Positions 8,224 to 16,760 of a stretch of 64,000 nucleotides of DNA are shown one piece after another. The position numbers were made by a program, and so were the translations under genes. Source of the DNA: Pseudomonadota bacterium (GTDB lineage: Bacteria > Desulfobacterota > Binatia > Binatales > Binataceae); contig JAJPIF010000014.1 in the NCBI GenBank assembly GCA_021324885.1, positions 102,413 through 166,412 of the forward strand, written 5' to 3'. How positions within the stretch are numbered: position 1 is the first letter of the stretch; each line of letters opens with the position of its first letter. The notes under the pieces are model-generated. The model was not told where the DNA came from, made no database searches, and saw only the letters and a program-made list of their open reading frames with translations.

Positions 8224-9591
8224 CTATTGCAGGTCGGGTGGCGTGACCTTTGCGATCCACGCGCGATAATTGCCATCGTAGCCTCGTGCGCGCTGCAGTG
8301 CCTTGATCCGCTCGTGCAGGCGCGCAACCGCCTGCGCCGACAGCGGCGGCTTGGCCGCGATGGCGACGGCGACATCCTCGGCCTGCTGATGGGCGCGGCT
8401 GCGCTCCGCCTTGCCCAGCGACAGACACTCCTCGCTCAGGCCCAGATAGCTTTCCGCCACCCGGATTCCGATTTCAGTGCCGCTTTCGAGCGAATCCTTG
8501 ATGTTGCCCTTTCCGCTGAGGACGTTGCCTGCGGCAAAAACCGCGGTGTCGTTGTCCAGCAGCAGTCCGCAGCGGGCGTCGGCGTAACGGTAAACCTCGC
8601 CCTCAGTTGGAATATCCGCAATGGGTTCAGGGATGCTGCCGATTGAACTGACGACGAAGGGAGCGCGCACTTCCTCCTCGGTGTGCGGGATTATCCGCGC
8701 CTGGCCGTCGACCACTTCCGTCCTGCTCAGGCGCAAACCCACCAGGCGTCCGTCCTGTTCGATCAGCCCGGTGGGGGCGCGAAGGTCCTGGAATTCGAAT
8801 AGATATTTGCGCTGCGCCTTTTCCAGAATCTTGGCGCGCGCCTGGCGCAACGCTTCGGCCCGCTTCGCGGTGGCGTCGGACGGGATATCCGACAGCGGCA
8901 TGTCCAGAACGCGCCGGCGATAGAACAGCCGGCAGGGCGCGATTCCCAGTTGCGCCCAGGTCAGGCCGTGATGCTTGAGCACGGCTTCGATCCCCTCGCG
9001 CTCCAGCTTGACCATGTCCTCGATGATATTTCTGGCGGCCAGGGCGTCGAGCGTGGCGGTGATCTGGAGCACCTTCACCACGTCGATCGAGGCCAAACCG
9101 CCGCCGATGACGATGCCACCTGGGGGCAGTTCGTAGCGCGTACCCTGATAACTTTTTTCCTGATGATGATTGAACCAGTAAATCAGGGAGTTCTGGTAGA
9201 TCAGGCCGCGGCCGACAAACCGATCGGCTCCTTCCAGCGGAAAAGGCCGATCGCGCCACGCTCCGTTGGCCAGGATGAGGGCGCTAAGGCCCCAATGATG
9301 GGCCAGATCGTCGAACTGAAGGTCGCGGCCGAGCTGGGTCAGCGGCACGAATTCGATATTTGGATGGTCCAGCCGCGAGTTGATTTCTTCATACTCCTCC
9401 TTGCGCTGCTTGACATGCCATCGCGGCAGACCGTCTTCAATTTTGCCGTAAGGACGCGGGTTTTGCTCGAACACTGCAACCAGTGCTCCGCGCTCGGCAA
9501 GTATATGAGCAACCTCGGAACCAGCGGTCGCGCCGCCAATCACCGCGACCACATGGCGCGCGAGAGAGTTATCGATGGCCATAGCTTTCAC
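8224..9591 (-). CDS. FAD/NAD(P)-binding oxidoreductase, adrenodoxin reductase/FprA-like
   Basis: A 455-residue protein with two dinucleotide-binding motifs: VIGGATAGSEV at 17-27 for FAD and VIGGGLAS at 161-168 for NAD(P)H. The segment NPRPYGKIEDGLPRWH after the first motif corresponds to the RPGGLVRYGIP-like region of ferredoxin-NADP reductases of the adrenodoxin-reductase and GltD families. The C-terminal part has the usual AAGNVLSGKGNIKDS motif that binds the FAD ribityl chain, then a helical tail. It probably moves electrons between NADPH and a ferredoxin or another small redox partner; no ferredoxin is adjacent, but a cytochrome P450 near 45 kb would need such a system. The start is GTG at 9591 or ATG at 9582. 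Confidence 0.8.
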   Translation of the reverse strand: MKAMAIDNSLARHVVAVIGGATAGSEVAHILAERGALVAVFEQNPRPYGKIEDGLPRWHVKQRKEEYEEINSRLDHPNIEFVPLTQLGRDLQFDDLAHHWGLSALILANGAWRDRPFPLEGADRFVGRGLIYQNSLIYWFNHHQEKSYQGTRYELPPGGIVIGGGLASIDVVKVLQITATLDALAARNIIEDMVKLEREGIEAVLKHHGLTWAQLGIAPCRLFYRRRVLDMPLSDIPSDATAKRAEALRQARAKILEKAQRKYLFEFQDLRAPTGLIEQDGRLVGLRLSRTEVVDGQARIIPHTEEEVRAPFVVSSIGSIPEPIADIPTEGEVYRYADARCGLLLDNDTAVFAAGNVLSGKGNIKDSLESGTEIGIRVAESYLGLSEECLSLGKAERSRAHQQAEDVAVAIAAKPPLSAQAVARLHERIKALQRARGYDGNYRAWIAKVTPPDLQ

Positions 9592-9839
9592 ATCCGGTCG
9601 AAAATTTCTTGCGGGCTCGGGAACCGGCCGGAACTCGTGGCCTAATCATTTTACACCTTACGCCCGGCCCAATGTCGGCGTGTGAGCATAGGACAGGAGC
9701 ATCATTGGCTCAACCACCTTATCAGGAGGATGTTCCACTGCTCTTTGCTGCTGCGCGTGACTACGCCGCAGCCTTGCACGGTCGGGCGCCGGCGTGGTTT
9801 CGTATTGATCGACCCGATGAGGCGGCGTTGATCGATCCG

Positions 9840-10514
9840 ATGAAGCGTCACAAACCCTTTCTTCCGGCTGTAATTGCGATGGTTTGGTTTGGCTGCCTGT
9901 TGATGGCGACACCCCTTGCGGTTCGTGCCGACAGCGACGTGGCGGTCGGTGAGCAGCACGAAATGCCGTTCCCAGCGGATCAAACGCTGGATCTGGTCGA
10001 GGGAGTGCTGCGCGGTGAAGGCCTTCTGTTCGACGTGTTGCCGGATAATTCGATCGTAACTTTGTGGAAACCGGCCGACACCAGCGCCGGCTTTTTCCAT
10101 TCGTTGGCCGGGATGAATCCCCGGTATCGCTACGAAATCACCCTCGTCCCGGAAGGCGGATCCAAGACCAAAGTTATCGTCAACGTGCGCACCGAATATA
10201 TCCCGGAGGCGGAAATCGCCAAATATAAGGCGAGCCAGCGTTTCAATATGTTCAAGGAACTGGATCAATTGGCCGCCGATCTCCCGCCCGCCAGCCGTAC
10301 GCCCAATCGCGGCGGCGTCAATTTCACGCTGCTCCCAAATGAGGACCTCAAGGGTTTGGCCCGCCGGGTGACCGGCAATGCCGACAACTGGAAGGCGATT
10401 GCCGACCGCAACGGCCTGACCTCGCCCACTGACGTGACGCCGTTTCAAACCATCTGGGTGCCCGATTCGCTGATCAAGGGCGCCACGCAACCGCCCCAGC
10501 CACGGTCCCCCTGA
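9840..10514 (+). CDS. Exported protein with C-terminal LysM-like domain
   Basis: From the ATG at 9840 the product is 224 residues with a clear signal peptide (MKRHKPFLPA, then a hydrophobic core and a VRA cleavage site near residue 30). A middle domain of about 110 residues has no family I recognise. Residues 161-212 (NFTLLPNEDLKGLARRVTGN..., ending QTIWVPDSL) match the LysM pattern of an initial strand, helix, second helix and IWVP strand, which binds peptidoglycan-type glycans. A TTG at 9705 preceded by AGGAG would add 45 residues before the hydrophobic segment, making it an inner-membrane anchored protein instead. It is divergent from the flavoprotein gene. Likely a cell-envelope protein of unknown role. 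Confidence 0.65.
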   Translation: MKRHKPFLPAVIAMVWFGCLLMATPLAVRADSDVAVGEQHEMPFPADQTLDLVEGVLRGEGLLFDVLPDNSIVTLWKPADTSAGFFHSLAGMNPRYRYEITLVPEGGSKTKVIVNVRTEYIPEAEIAKYKASQRFNMFKELDQLAADLPPASRTPNRGGVNFTLLPNEDLKGLARRVTGNADNWKAIADRNGLTSPTDVTPFQTIWVPDSLIKGATQPPQPRSP

Positions 10515-10569
10515 AAAGTTTGCCTATCGGCTGGCGGCCGCCCAGCGCAGGGGCGGAATTCCCGTTTCC

Positions 10570-10878
10570 CTAATCGGTGGGAGAAGTGACTTCAGCATCC
10601 CCCTCGTATTCGGGACACAGGCCTGAGGGACTGACGGCTGCAATCACCGTAAGGAACTGCTCAAAGGTCATGTGCAGGTTGACAAATCCACCCTGGCAGA
10701 ACACCCATCCGTAGTAGTCGAGAATCTCATCGGGTATCATGACCGGCAAACGAGGAGGGGTGGTGACAATAGGGAACGGACGCGGACCCGGAGAAGGCGT
10801 GAAAGGCGTTTCAGCCTTTTTTTTGACGGCATCGTCTTCCCACAGCGGGATGACTTTGCCTTTTAAATTGCTCGCCAT
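10570..10878 (-). CDS. Hypothetical 102-residue protein
   Basis: A small protein beginning MASNLKGKVIPLWEDDAVKKK, with a proline-rich linker at about 27-48 and a C-terminal part of about 50 residues (ILDYYGWVFCQGGFVNLHMTFEQF...) with aromatic and helical character. I do not recognise the family. Support comes from a good promoter on the same strand at 10923-10952, which would start a transcript about 40 bases before the ATG, and from typical codon usage. The ribosome binding site is poor. It is convergent with the LysM gene and divergent from uppP. Confidence 0.55.
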   Translation of the reverse strand: MASNLKGKVIPLWEDDAVKKKAETPFTPSPGPRPFPIVTTPPRLPVMIPDEILDYYGWVFCQGGFVNLHMTFEQFLTVIAAVSPSGLCPEYEGDAEVTSPTD

Positions 10879-10922
10879 AACGTCAGAGTTTGTCTCTTTG
10901 GGCTGACCTTCGCCTGCTCATC

Positions 10923-10952
10923 AGTATTCTCGGCAATGACCATCAGAGTCAA
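10923..10952 (-). promoter_or_regulatory. Sigma-70-type promoter for the 102-residue gene
   Basis: On the minus strand TTGACT (10952-10947) and AATACT (10928-10923) are separated by 18 bases. The -35 matches five of six consensus bases and the -10 four of six. The predicted start lies about 38 bases before the ATG at 10878. Confidence 0.5.
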
Positions 10953-11031
10953 GGCTTTGTAACACACTATTAATCGATCGGTCAGGCCCCTGGCTGAGGG
11001 CGGGGTCGGTCCTTTGGGTGGATGAAAAGTA

Positions 11032-11817
11032 ATGTCTACAGAATTTCATGCGGCGATATTGGGTATGGTCCAGGGGCTGACGGAATTCCTGCCGGTTTCC
11101 AGTTCCGCCCATCTCACTCTGATTCCGTGGTTTTTCGGATGGTCCGATCCGGGCCTGGCCTTCGACGTGGCCCTGCATCTGGGCTCGCTGCTGGCGCTGC
11201 TGGTTTACTATCGCAAGGACTGGATTTCGATTATCAACGGGGCGGTCAGCGGCGAGCGGCGCGGACGCCGGCTCCTGTTCCTGTTGTTGGCGGCCTCGAT
11301 TCCTGGGGCGATTTTCGGCGTCCTGTTTGAAAAGGAGGCGGAGACCGTCTTCCGCTCTCCGCTGCTGATCGCATTCACCCTGTCGATTCTGGGTGTGATG
11401 CTGTGGCTGGCCGACGTCAAATCGCCGCAAAAGCGCAATCTCGACGAGATCAGGATGACCGACGCGTTGCTGATCGGGCTGGCGCAGGCGTTTGCGCTGA
11501 TCCCCGGCGTTTCGCGCTCCGGCGCTACCATCACCGTTGCCCGCGCGCTCGGAATAAACCGCCAGGATGCGGCCAATTTTTCATTCCTGATGTCCGCGCC
11601 GATTATCGCCGGCGCCGGGATGCTCAAGGCCCACGAATTTCTGCGCGCGGGTGTAACGGCGGTATTGGCGGCGGGGTTCGTGGCTTCCGCGGTTTTCAGC
11701 CTCCTCGCGATCGCGGTGCTGATCGCCTACGTGCGCACCCGCACCTACAAGATCTTCGTTTGGTACCGCCTCGTTCTGGCCGCCATGATAGTGGCGCTGC
11801 TGTTTATGCGCGTATGA
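11032..11817 (+). CDS. uppP: Undecaprenyl-diphosphatase
   Basis: A 261-residue integral membrane phosphatase that recycles undecaprenyl diphosphate to the monophosphate carrier used for peptidoglycan and O-antigen synthesis. The two family motifs are clear: QGLTEFLPVSSSAHL at 14-28 and PGVSRSGATIT at 158-168 with the catalytic Ser and Arg. About eight hydrophobic segments are present and the length is typical. It overlaps the following transporter gene by four bases (ATGA), which suggests translational coupling. Confidence 0.96.
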   Translation: MSTEFHAAILGMVQGLTEFLPVSSSAHLTLIPWFFGWSDPGLAFDVALHLGSLLALLVYYRKDWISIINGAVSGERRGRRLLFLLLAASIPGAIFGVLFEKEAETVFRSPLLIAFTLSILGVMLWLADVKSPQKRNLDEIRMTDALLIGLAQAFALIPGVSRSGATITVARALGINRQDAANFSFLMSAPIIAGAGMLKAHEFLRAGVTAVLAAGFVASAVFSLLAIAVLIAYVRTRTYKIFVWYRLVLAAMIVALLFMRV

Positions 11818-12788
11818 AAAATGGGGTGGTTTCGACAGATTCGCTTCAATCTCCACCGAACTCTTTGAGCGCCGGTTTGGGGATGGTCGCGATTACCACG
11901 GTAGCGGGTGCGTTGCTGCCGATCGTGACCCGCTATGGCGCGACTCATATCGATCCGCTGCTGTTCTGTTCGGGCGCGACGGTTGTCGCCGCGCTGTGCG
12001 CGCTGGCCGCGATTGGCGTCCGCGGATTCGCGACGTTGCTTGACCGGCGCTATCGATTGCCGCTGATGCTGATCTCGCTGTCGGGAAGCTTCCTGCCGGC
12101 TCTGGCGCTGGTGTACGGGTTGCAGCGGGTCAGCGCCGTCAGCGCCGTCCTGCTGCTTCAAATCGAACCGATCTACTCGCTGGCGATCGCCACCCTCGTG
12201 GTGGGTGAAGCGCCCTCGCCGCGCCAGGCGATCGCAACGGCGGTCGTGCTTGGCGCAATCGTGTTTGCGTTCTGGAGCCGAACGGGTATGGACATCAACC
12301 GCGGTGCGTTGCTGGTGGCATTGACGCCCCTGACGTGGCAACTCTCCCACGTCATTACTTTGCGCGTAATGCCGCCGCTGCGTCCGATCACGGTTACCGC
12401 GGCGCGCAACGCCTACGCGGCGATCCTGCTGGCGACACTGATCGCCATCCGGCGGCCGTCGGCCCTAGGCGAGTTGGCCAATCCCAACGTGGCCGCGATC
12501 CTGCTGGTGACCGGTGCGTTGGTGTATTTTGGGGGAACGCTGACCTGGTACGGCGCCATCAGCCGGCTTTCCCTGAGTTGGACCACCGCGGTGGTCGTGC
12601 CTGGCTCACCGGTTTTGGCCCTGGTGTTCGCGGCTGCCCTGCTGGGTGAACGGGCCGGGGCGCGCCAATTGTTGGCCATCGCGATTGCCGTGGCGGGCAT
12701 TCTCTGGTTGCTGCTCGCCAGCGACCCCTCGCGTCCCGGCGCCGCCGCAATCGAAGCGATCGAAGTGCCGGCGCCGCCCGGTGCCTGA
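11814..12788 (+). CDS. DMT superfamily (EamA) transporter
   Basis: About 324 residues and ten hydrophobic helices arranged as two EamA repeats, the first at about 15-150 and the second at about 165-310. The repeat ends are marked by the conserved glutamate segments LLLQIEPIYSLAIATLVVGE and VVPGSPVLALVFAAALLGE. The ATG at 11814 overlaps the uppP stop as ATGA; longer in-frame starts would run far into uppP and are unlikely. EamA proteins export or import amino acids, nucleosides, lipids or drugs; the substrate cannot be told here. Coupling to uppP could hint at an envelope precursor, but this is only context. Confidence 0.85.
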   Translation: MKNGVVSTDSLQSPPNSLSAGLGMVAITTVAGALLPIVTRYGATHIDPLLFCSGATVVAALCALAAIGVRGFATLLDRRYRLPLMLISLSGSFLPALALVYGLQRVSAVSAVLLLQIEPIYSLAIATLVVGEAPSPRQAIATAVVLGAIVFAFWSRTGMDINRGALLVALTPLTWQLSHVITLRVMPPLRPITVTAARNAYAAILLATLIAIRRPSALGELANPNVAAILLVTGALVYFGGTLTWYGAISRLSLSWTTAVVVPGSPVLALVFAAALLGERAGARQLLAIAIAVAGILWLLLASDPSRPGAAAIEAIEVPAPPGA

Positions 12789-12817
12789 GCCAAATCATGA
12801 CGCCCAGGCATCGCGTA

Positions 12818-12846
12818 TTGACTGTCAGGGTCTGGTGGTCTTTAGT
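12818..12846 (+). promoter_or_regulatory. Sigma-70-type promoter for the CDGSH gene
   Basis: TTGACT (12818-12823) and TTTAGT (12841-12846) have the ideal 17-base spacing. The predicted transcript start is about 50 bases before the CDGSH start codon. Confidence 0.5.
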
Positions 12847-12901
12847 TTTGCCTGCTGCGGGTTGCAGCCATTTGTAGTTCCAGAAAATCAAGGAGTCAGC
12901 G

Positions 12902-13105
12902 ATGGCACGTTTGGTCAAGCACGAGCAGAACCTGCCCTATGAGATTCCCGAAGGCACGGAGCTTCCCGTTTACATTTGCGCCTGCGGGTTGTCCAAGACC
13001 AAACCGTTTTGCGATGGTTCCCATCGCAGGACCAAAGACGAGAACGCCGGCGAGATCTATGTCTATGACGAAAACAGCCGCGTCCCGGTGATCAAGCAGT
13101 ACTGA
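12902..13105 (+). CDS. CDGSH iron-sulfur domain protein
   Basis: A 67-residue protein with one complete CDGSH cluster motif: CACGLSKTKPFCDGSH, giving ligands Cys26, Cys28, Cys37 and His41 for a [2Fe-2S] cluster, as in mitoNEET-type and bacterial stand-alone CDGSH proteins. It is likely a small soluble electron carrier or cluster donor. AAGGAG lies eight bases upstream of the ATG, and a separate promoter is visible. No partner oxidoreductase is next to it. The fold is certain; the pathway is not. Confidence 0.93.
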   Translation: MARLVKHEQNLPYEIPEGTELPVYICACGLSKTKPFCDGSHRRTKDENAGEIYVYDENSRVPVIKQY

Positions 13106-13285
13106 GTCGATTGCTGCCAGCGCTTGCGGCGAGCAGGGTCGCGGACTGCTGGAAGCGCGAGCGCTCGCAGTAACCGCAGGATGGTCCGGGAGGCGTTGGG
13201 AAAGGTTTCCGCAGACGAACTCGGCAGACGGTTTCAAACCCGTTTCCGGGTGCGGCGGTCGCGTCCCGCTGGCGGGCTGCCAAAA

Positions 13286-13954
13286 TTATTGGACGGCGCT
13301 GGCGAACAAGCGATAGATCTCTTCCGCGATTTCCTGCAGATGGGCTTCATCCCGCGCGGGGTCGTACCAGTTGCCCAACGAGTTAAGCGCGCCAAACAGC
13401 AGGGAGACCAGGATTCGCGATCGAGCGCGGCTCAATTGTTTGCCGTTGGCTCGCGCCAGGTCGGTCAGCAAAGCGCGGCCGGTCTCGGCGTACTGGCGCT
13501 CCATTTCACGAATCCTCGACAGGTATGTCTGCGACAGCTTGCTGGTTTCCTGCAGCAGCACCTTGGCTTCGGCGGGACTGGAGATTGCCGAGGTGAAATG
13601 GTTCTCGATAAACAGGCGTAGTTTTTCCGCCGGATCGGTGATTTGGGCGGAGCGCTCCTCGTACGATTTGATCAGGCGCTCCAGGCCCCGTTCCGCCACC
13701 AGGTAGAGCAGCTCCTCCTTGTTGCGCAGATAGTAGTAGATGCGCGGGAACGAGATGTTGGCGCGCGCCGCGATTTCCCTGATCGAGGCGAGGCCGAAGC
13801 TCTTTTCAGCGAACAGGCTGGCAGCCGAACCGAGGATGTTCTCGACGTTGGCATCATGACGGCGCTGACCGCGCCGCTTGCCCTTGGTGGGGCGCGCCGC
13901 TCCGGCGGAACCGACTGCTTTGGTCGTTTTGCGCAAGGCCTTGTCGTTTGCCAC
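13286..13954 (-). CDS. TetR family transcriptional regulator
   Basis: A 222-residue regulator. The N-terminus is basic (RPTKGKRRGQRRHD), followed by the TetR helix-turn-helix at about 36-82: ILGSAASLFAEKSFGLASIREIAARANIS, then RIYYYLRNKEELL. The C-terminal ligand domain is all helical. I choose a GTG start at 13954 because GAGG stands nine bases upstream; the frame stays open further upstream but that part is low complexity and lacks a site. Genes upstream and downstream are on other transcripts, so it may be autoregulated or act on a distant acyl-CoA or xenobiotic gene. Confidence 0.9.
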   Translation of the reverse strand: MANDKALRKTTKAVGSAGAARPTKGKRRGQRRHDANVENILGSAASLFAEKSFGLASIREIAARANISFPRIYYYLRNKEELLYLVAERGLERLIKSYEERSAQITDPAEKLRLFIENHFTSAISSPAEAKVLLQETSKLSQTYLSRIREMERQYAETGRALLTDLARANGKQLSRARSRILVSLLFGALNSLGNWYDPARDEAHLQEIAEEIYRLFASAVQ

Positions 13955-14258
13955 GTCAGGTGTCCTCGCTCGTGCCACCGTTGCAATTAGCCTCCCTGCG
14001 GTGATCCGGTACTGACGGCAAAGCGCCGCTTTCAGCCGGATTTGCACGCTAATGATACCGGAAACGGCACCGCGCGCAAACGCCGGACCAGCCTTTCCCG
14101 CGGCCAAACACTGCAGTGTACTACGATGGTACTGCTGAGCTTTCCAGAATGCTCCAAACGACACGCCCGCTGTTGGCATACCCATGTATCCGCCGGAACT
14201 CGAGGCGTACCGGGCCGCCATCGCGGGGTTAACTCAACGCGCCAGGGGGACGGCGCGG
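13955..14258. other. Upstream region of the TetR gene, no gene seen
   Basis: About 300 bases between the TetR start and the stop of the small cysteine protein gene. A short dyad with GTAC half-sites at 14118-14121 and 14129-14132 lies about 170 bases upstream of the regulator and could be an operator, but four-base arms are weak evidence. No coding frame with a ribosome binding site was seen. Confidence 0.35.
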
Positions 14259-14459
14259 TCAGGCTGAAGCCAGCTTCACGTGTTTGTTGCAAGCCTTCAG
14301 AGTGGCGCTTCCGTCGCCCGCGAACACCTCGATTACACATCCGCATTGCCAGTAGAAATCGTCGAAAGCGCCATTGTCGTCGATACGCTCATCGCAGGTC
14401 TTCATGCGGTTGTCAGGTTCCGCGCCCAGCACATTCGCAAACGTGTCGTAAGTTGCCAT
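14259..14459 (-). CDS. Small cysteine-containing hypothetical protein
   Basis: A 66-residue acidic protein with four cysteines: Cys22, Cys39, Cys41 (as WQCGCV) and Cys57 (KACNKHV) with His60 close by. The spacing could bind a metal, but I recognise no named family. GGAGG stands about nine bases before the ATG, which is strong support for translation. It is the nearest gene upstream of the TetR regulator on the same strand, about 300 bases apart. Confidence 0.6.
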   Translation of the reverse strand: MATYDTFANVLGAEPDNRMKTCDERIDDNGAFDDFYWQCGCVIEVFAGDGSATLKACNKHVKLASA

Positions 14460-14635
14460 TTCAAATTTCCTCCGCCCGGGCGTCGCCGCTCTGACGGTTA
14501 AATTCCGCTCAGCTCCTTAACCGGGCCTATTATTTCAGTTCCTGACCGCATCGTGCGGCGTTGCAGATCCTTCAGTGATGTTAAGAACCATTTAGATGAA
14601 CGATTTTCAAGAGCCGCCCATGCCTCGTCGTGTTT

Positions 14636-15262
14636 TCAGTCCCGCTTGACGCCCACCACCGCATAGACCGGGTCCGCGTACCCGTGCTCGCATTGACGCT
14701 CAATTGTCTGGATCCGCTCGAAGCCGCCGCAGTCTTCGAAGTAACGTCTGACCAACTCCACCCGCTGCGCTTCACTTGACCGCTGCCAGATCCATACCGC
14801 TTTGGTTGGGAACATCCGGTTCGAAAACGAAACCACGAAGGGCGCGCCGCCGCGCAGCACGCGCGCGACTTCGCTGAACACTTCCACCGGCCTGATCAGG
14901 TATTGGATCGACACCGTCAGCGTCGCGCCCTGGAAGCGGCGGTCGTCAAAAGGCAGGCGCGGATCGCGATTGAGATCGTGCACGACCACCGACGTCAGCG
15001 CCGGGTTGTCTTCCATCTCGGCGCGATTGAGCCCCAATCCCACGACCTCGGCGGGACTGAGCGCGGGCGGCAGATGGGACCGCCAGCTGCTCATCAGGTC
15101 GAGCAGCACGGCATGGGTTGGAAGGTGCTCCTGGAAGATTTCACCGATTGTTTGTATTGCCCAATCGTCGATATGCACCACGAAGCGCGGAAAGCTGTAA
15201 AACAGCGCGTCGTCATCCTCGTCGAGACGGCGGAAGAAATCCGGTGGCAGCGGCTCAGCCAT
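14636..15262 (-). CDS. SAM-dependent methyltransferase-like protein
   Basis: A 208-residue class I methyltransferase-like protein. Strand 1 is VLLDLMSSWRSHLP, where the usual glycine-rich motif is replaced by Asp-Leu-Met-Ser-Ser; then comes VVGLGLNRAEM (acidic-loop position), the motif DDRRFQGATLTVSIQYL and EVARVLRGGAPFVVSFSNR, which is the typical post-motif strand of the family. A neat AGGAGG is three bases before the ATG. It is divergent from the polytopic membrane protein gene. The substrate is unknown, and the altered SAM motif leaves some doubt that it is an active enzyme. Confidence 0.72.
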   Translation of the reverse strand: MAEPLPPDFFRRLDEDDDALFYSFPRFVVHIDDWAIQTIGEIFQEHLPTHAVLLDLMSSWRSHLPPALSPAEVVGLGLNRAEMEDNPALTSVVVHDLNRDPRLPFDDRRFQGATLTVSIQYLIRPVEVFSEVARVLRGGAPFVVSFSNRMFPTKAVWIWQRSSEAQRVELVRRYFEDCGGFERIQTIERQCEHGYADPVYAVVGVKRD

Positions 15263-15365
15263 AAACCTCCTGTCGAACGCGATTGTAATGGATTGGGGCC
15301 GCGACCCGCAAAAGGATTATCCGCGATGGGGTTTGCGCTGGCCTGGATTCCCCGTCTGGCGTTTA

Positions 15366-16700
15366 ATGATTCGGGTCATGCGTCAATTCCAACTGCCGCG
15401 GGAATCGGTGGAGGGTGCCCAAAGCGGCTCCCCGACCCGTCTCCCGATCTATTTTTTTGCGACTTCGATCTTCTTCTTCGCCCTGGGTACGGCCAGCGCG
15501 CCATGGGCCGCGGCCAGGCTCAACGAATACTTCTATCAACTGCCAGTCCTGGCCTGGGTTCACATTTTCACCCTGGGGTGGATCACGCCGGCGATCCTGG
15601 GCGCGATGTTCTGCTACGCGCCCACGGGCGCAACCACGGACCTCGGTTTTCCGCGTCTCGCGATCGCGCAGGTGCTGCTGTACTGGCTGGGTGCGACCGG
15701 CGTGATGGCGCACTTCCTGCTCGGCAGCTGGGACGGTGTATGGATGGCCGGCATGGTGGTGGCGGCGACGGTGGTGATGTTCGCGCTCAACGTGGTGCCC
15801 TGGATGGCGCCGAAGTTCGGGCGCGGCGGCGCCGAAACGGGTCTGTTGATCGCGCTCTTTTTTCTTCTGTGCGCCAGTTGCCTGGGCACGCTGCTGGCTT
15901 TTGACAAGGAGCGCAATCTGCTGGCGGGGACGGTAATGAGCAATTTGTCGGCCCACGCGCATCTGGCCGTCCTCGGATGGGTAACGGTTGCGATTTGCGC
16001 CCTTTCCTACCGCTTCATGACCGCGATGGCCCGGGACAAGCCGCGTGTGCCCCATTGGGCGCTGGCGCAGATCTTGGCGTTGGCCGCCGTCAGCATCGGA
16101 CTGTCTGTGACGCTAATCGCGGGAGTCGGCGGGGTGACCTTTTGGGCGGGTGCGGCGGGCGCGCTGCTGATTGCTTACGCTATCAAGTTGCGGAAATTTG
16201 CCGGTCTGCGCCTGCTCACCGGAGATCCCGTGATGCGCCACGCCAATGCCGGCCTGTTTTTCCTGGCGCTGGCGATAAGCGGCGGAATTTACCTGGCCGC
16301 CGGCGGCATCAACAGCATGTTGGACGCGCGTTTGGCCGCCGCCTATGGCGTGGCCGGGCTGCTGGGATGGGTCAGCAATTTCATTATCGGCATGTCCTAC
16401 GGCCTTTTTCCCGAATTGGTGGCGCGGATTCGATCGGCCCTGGACTGGCCGTTTATGAGCGTGGAGGAGCTATCGATCAACGCCGCCAGGTCGCCGGTCT
16501 TTTACGTCTTCAATGCGGGCGTTCTGATCATGGCTGCGGGCCTGGTTGGCGGCCAGCTCGCGATTGCGAAGTCCGGCGCCGCCTTGATCGCGATCGGGGG
16601 TATTGTCTACAGCGTGGCGACCGGATGGACGCTCAGTTTCGCCTACCGGCGTGGCGGCGCTGAAGCCGACGACCGCCTGCTGCGTGCGGCACAGGATTAG
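15366..16700 (+). CDS. Polytopic membrane protein, cytochrome oxidase subunit I/NnrS-like
   Basis: About 445 residues and twelve or so transmembrane helices. Histidines lie inside helices in a pattern reminiscent of heme-copper oxidase subunit I and NnrS proteins: VLAWVHIFTLGWITPAILG, and LSAHAHLAVLGWVTVAICAL with a His-Ala-His pair, plus MRHANAGLFFLALAISGGIY. These could ligate heme or copper. No subunit II or III, no cytochrome c and no nitric-oxide genes are beside it, so it is not a complete oxidase. Starts at 15288, 15366 and 15378 are possible; I prefer 15366 because 15288 leaves only 25 bases to the divergent gene. Function is unknown. Confidence 0.6.
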   Translation: MIRVMRQFQLPRESVEGAQSGSPTRLPIYFFATSIFFFALGTASAPWAAARLNEYFYQLPVLAWVHIFTLGWITPAILGAMFCYAPTGATTDLGFPRLAIAQVLLYWLGATGVMAHFLLGSWDGVWMAGMVVAATVVMFALNVVPWMAPKFGRGGAETGLLIALFFLLCASCLGTLLAFDKERNLLAGTVMSNLSAHAHLAVLGWVTVAICALSYRFMTAMARDKPRVPHWALAQILALAAVSIGLSVTLIAGVGGVTFWAGAAGALLIAYAIKLRKFAGLRLLTGDPVMRHANAGLFFLALAISGGIYLAAGGINSMLDARLAAAYGVAGLLGWVSNFIIGMSYGLFPELVARIRSALDWPFMSVEELSINAARSPVFYVFNAGVLIMAAGLVGGQLAIAKSGAALIAIGGIVYSVATGWTLSFAYRRGGAEADDRLLRAAQD

Positions 16701-16760
16701 AATCGATGTTTGATTGTAATGCTCCTGCCGCTAAGCTTAATCGCAGCGGGAATCAATGAG

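Noticed and set aside
11403..11813. N-terminal extension of the DMT transporter inside uppP
   Set aside because: The extra residues are Arg/Gly-rich shadow sequence; the ATGA overlap gives a start that matches family length.
16700..16760. TPP riboswitch before thiO
   Set aside because: The gap is only about 60 bases and lacks the CUGAGA and ACCUGA elements.
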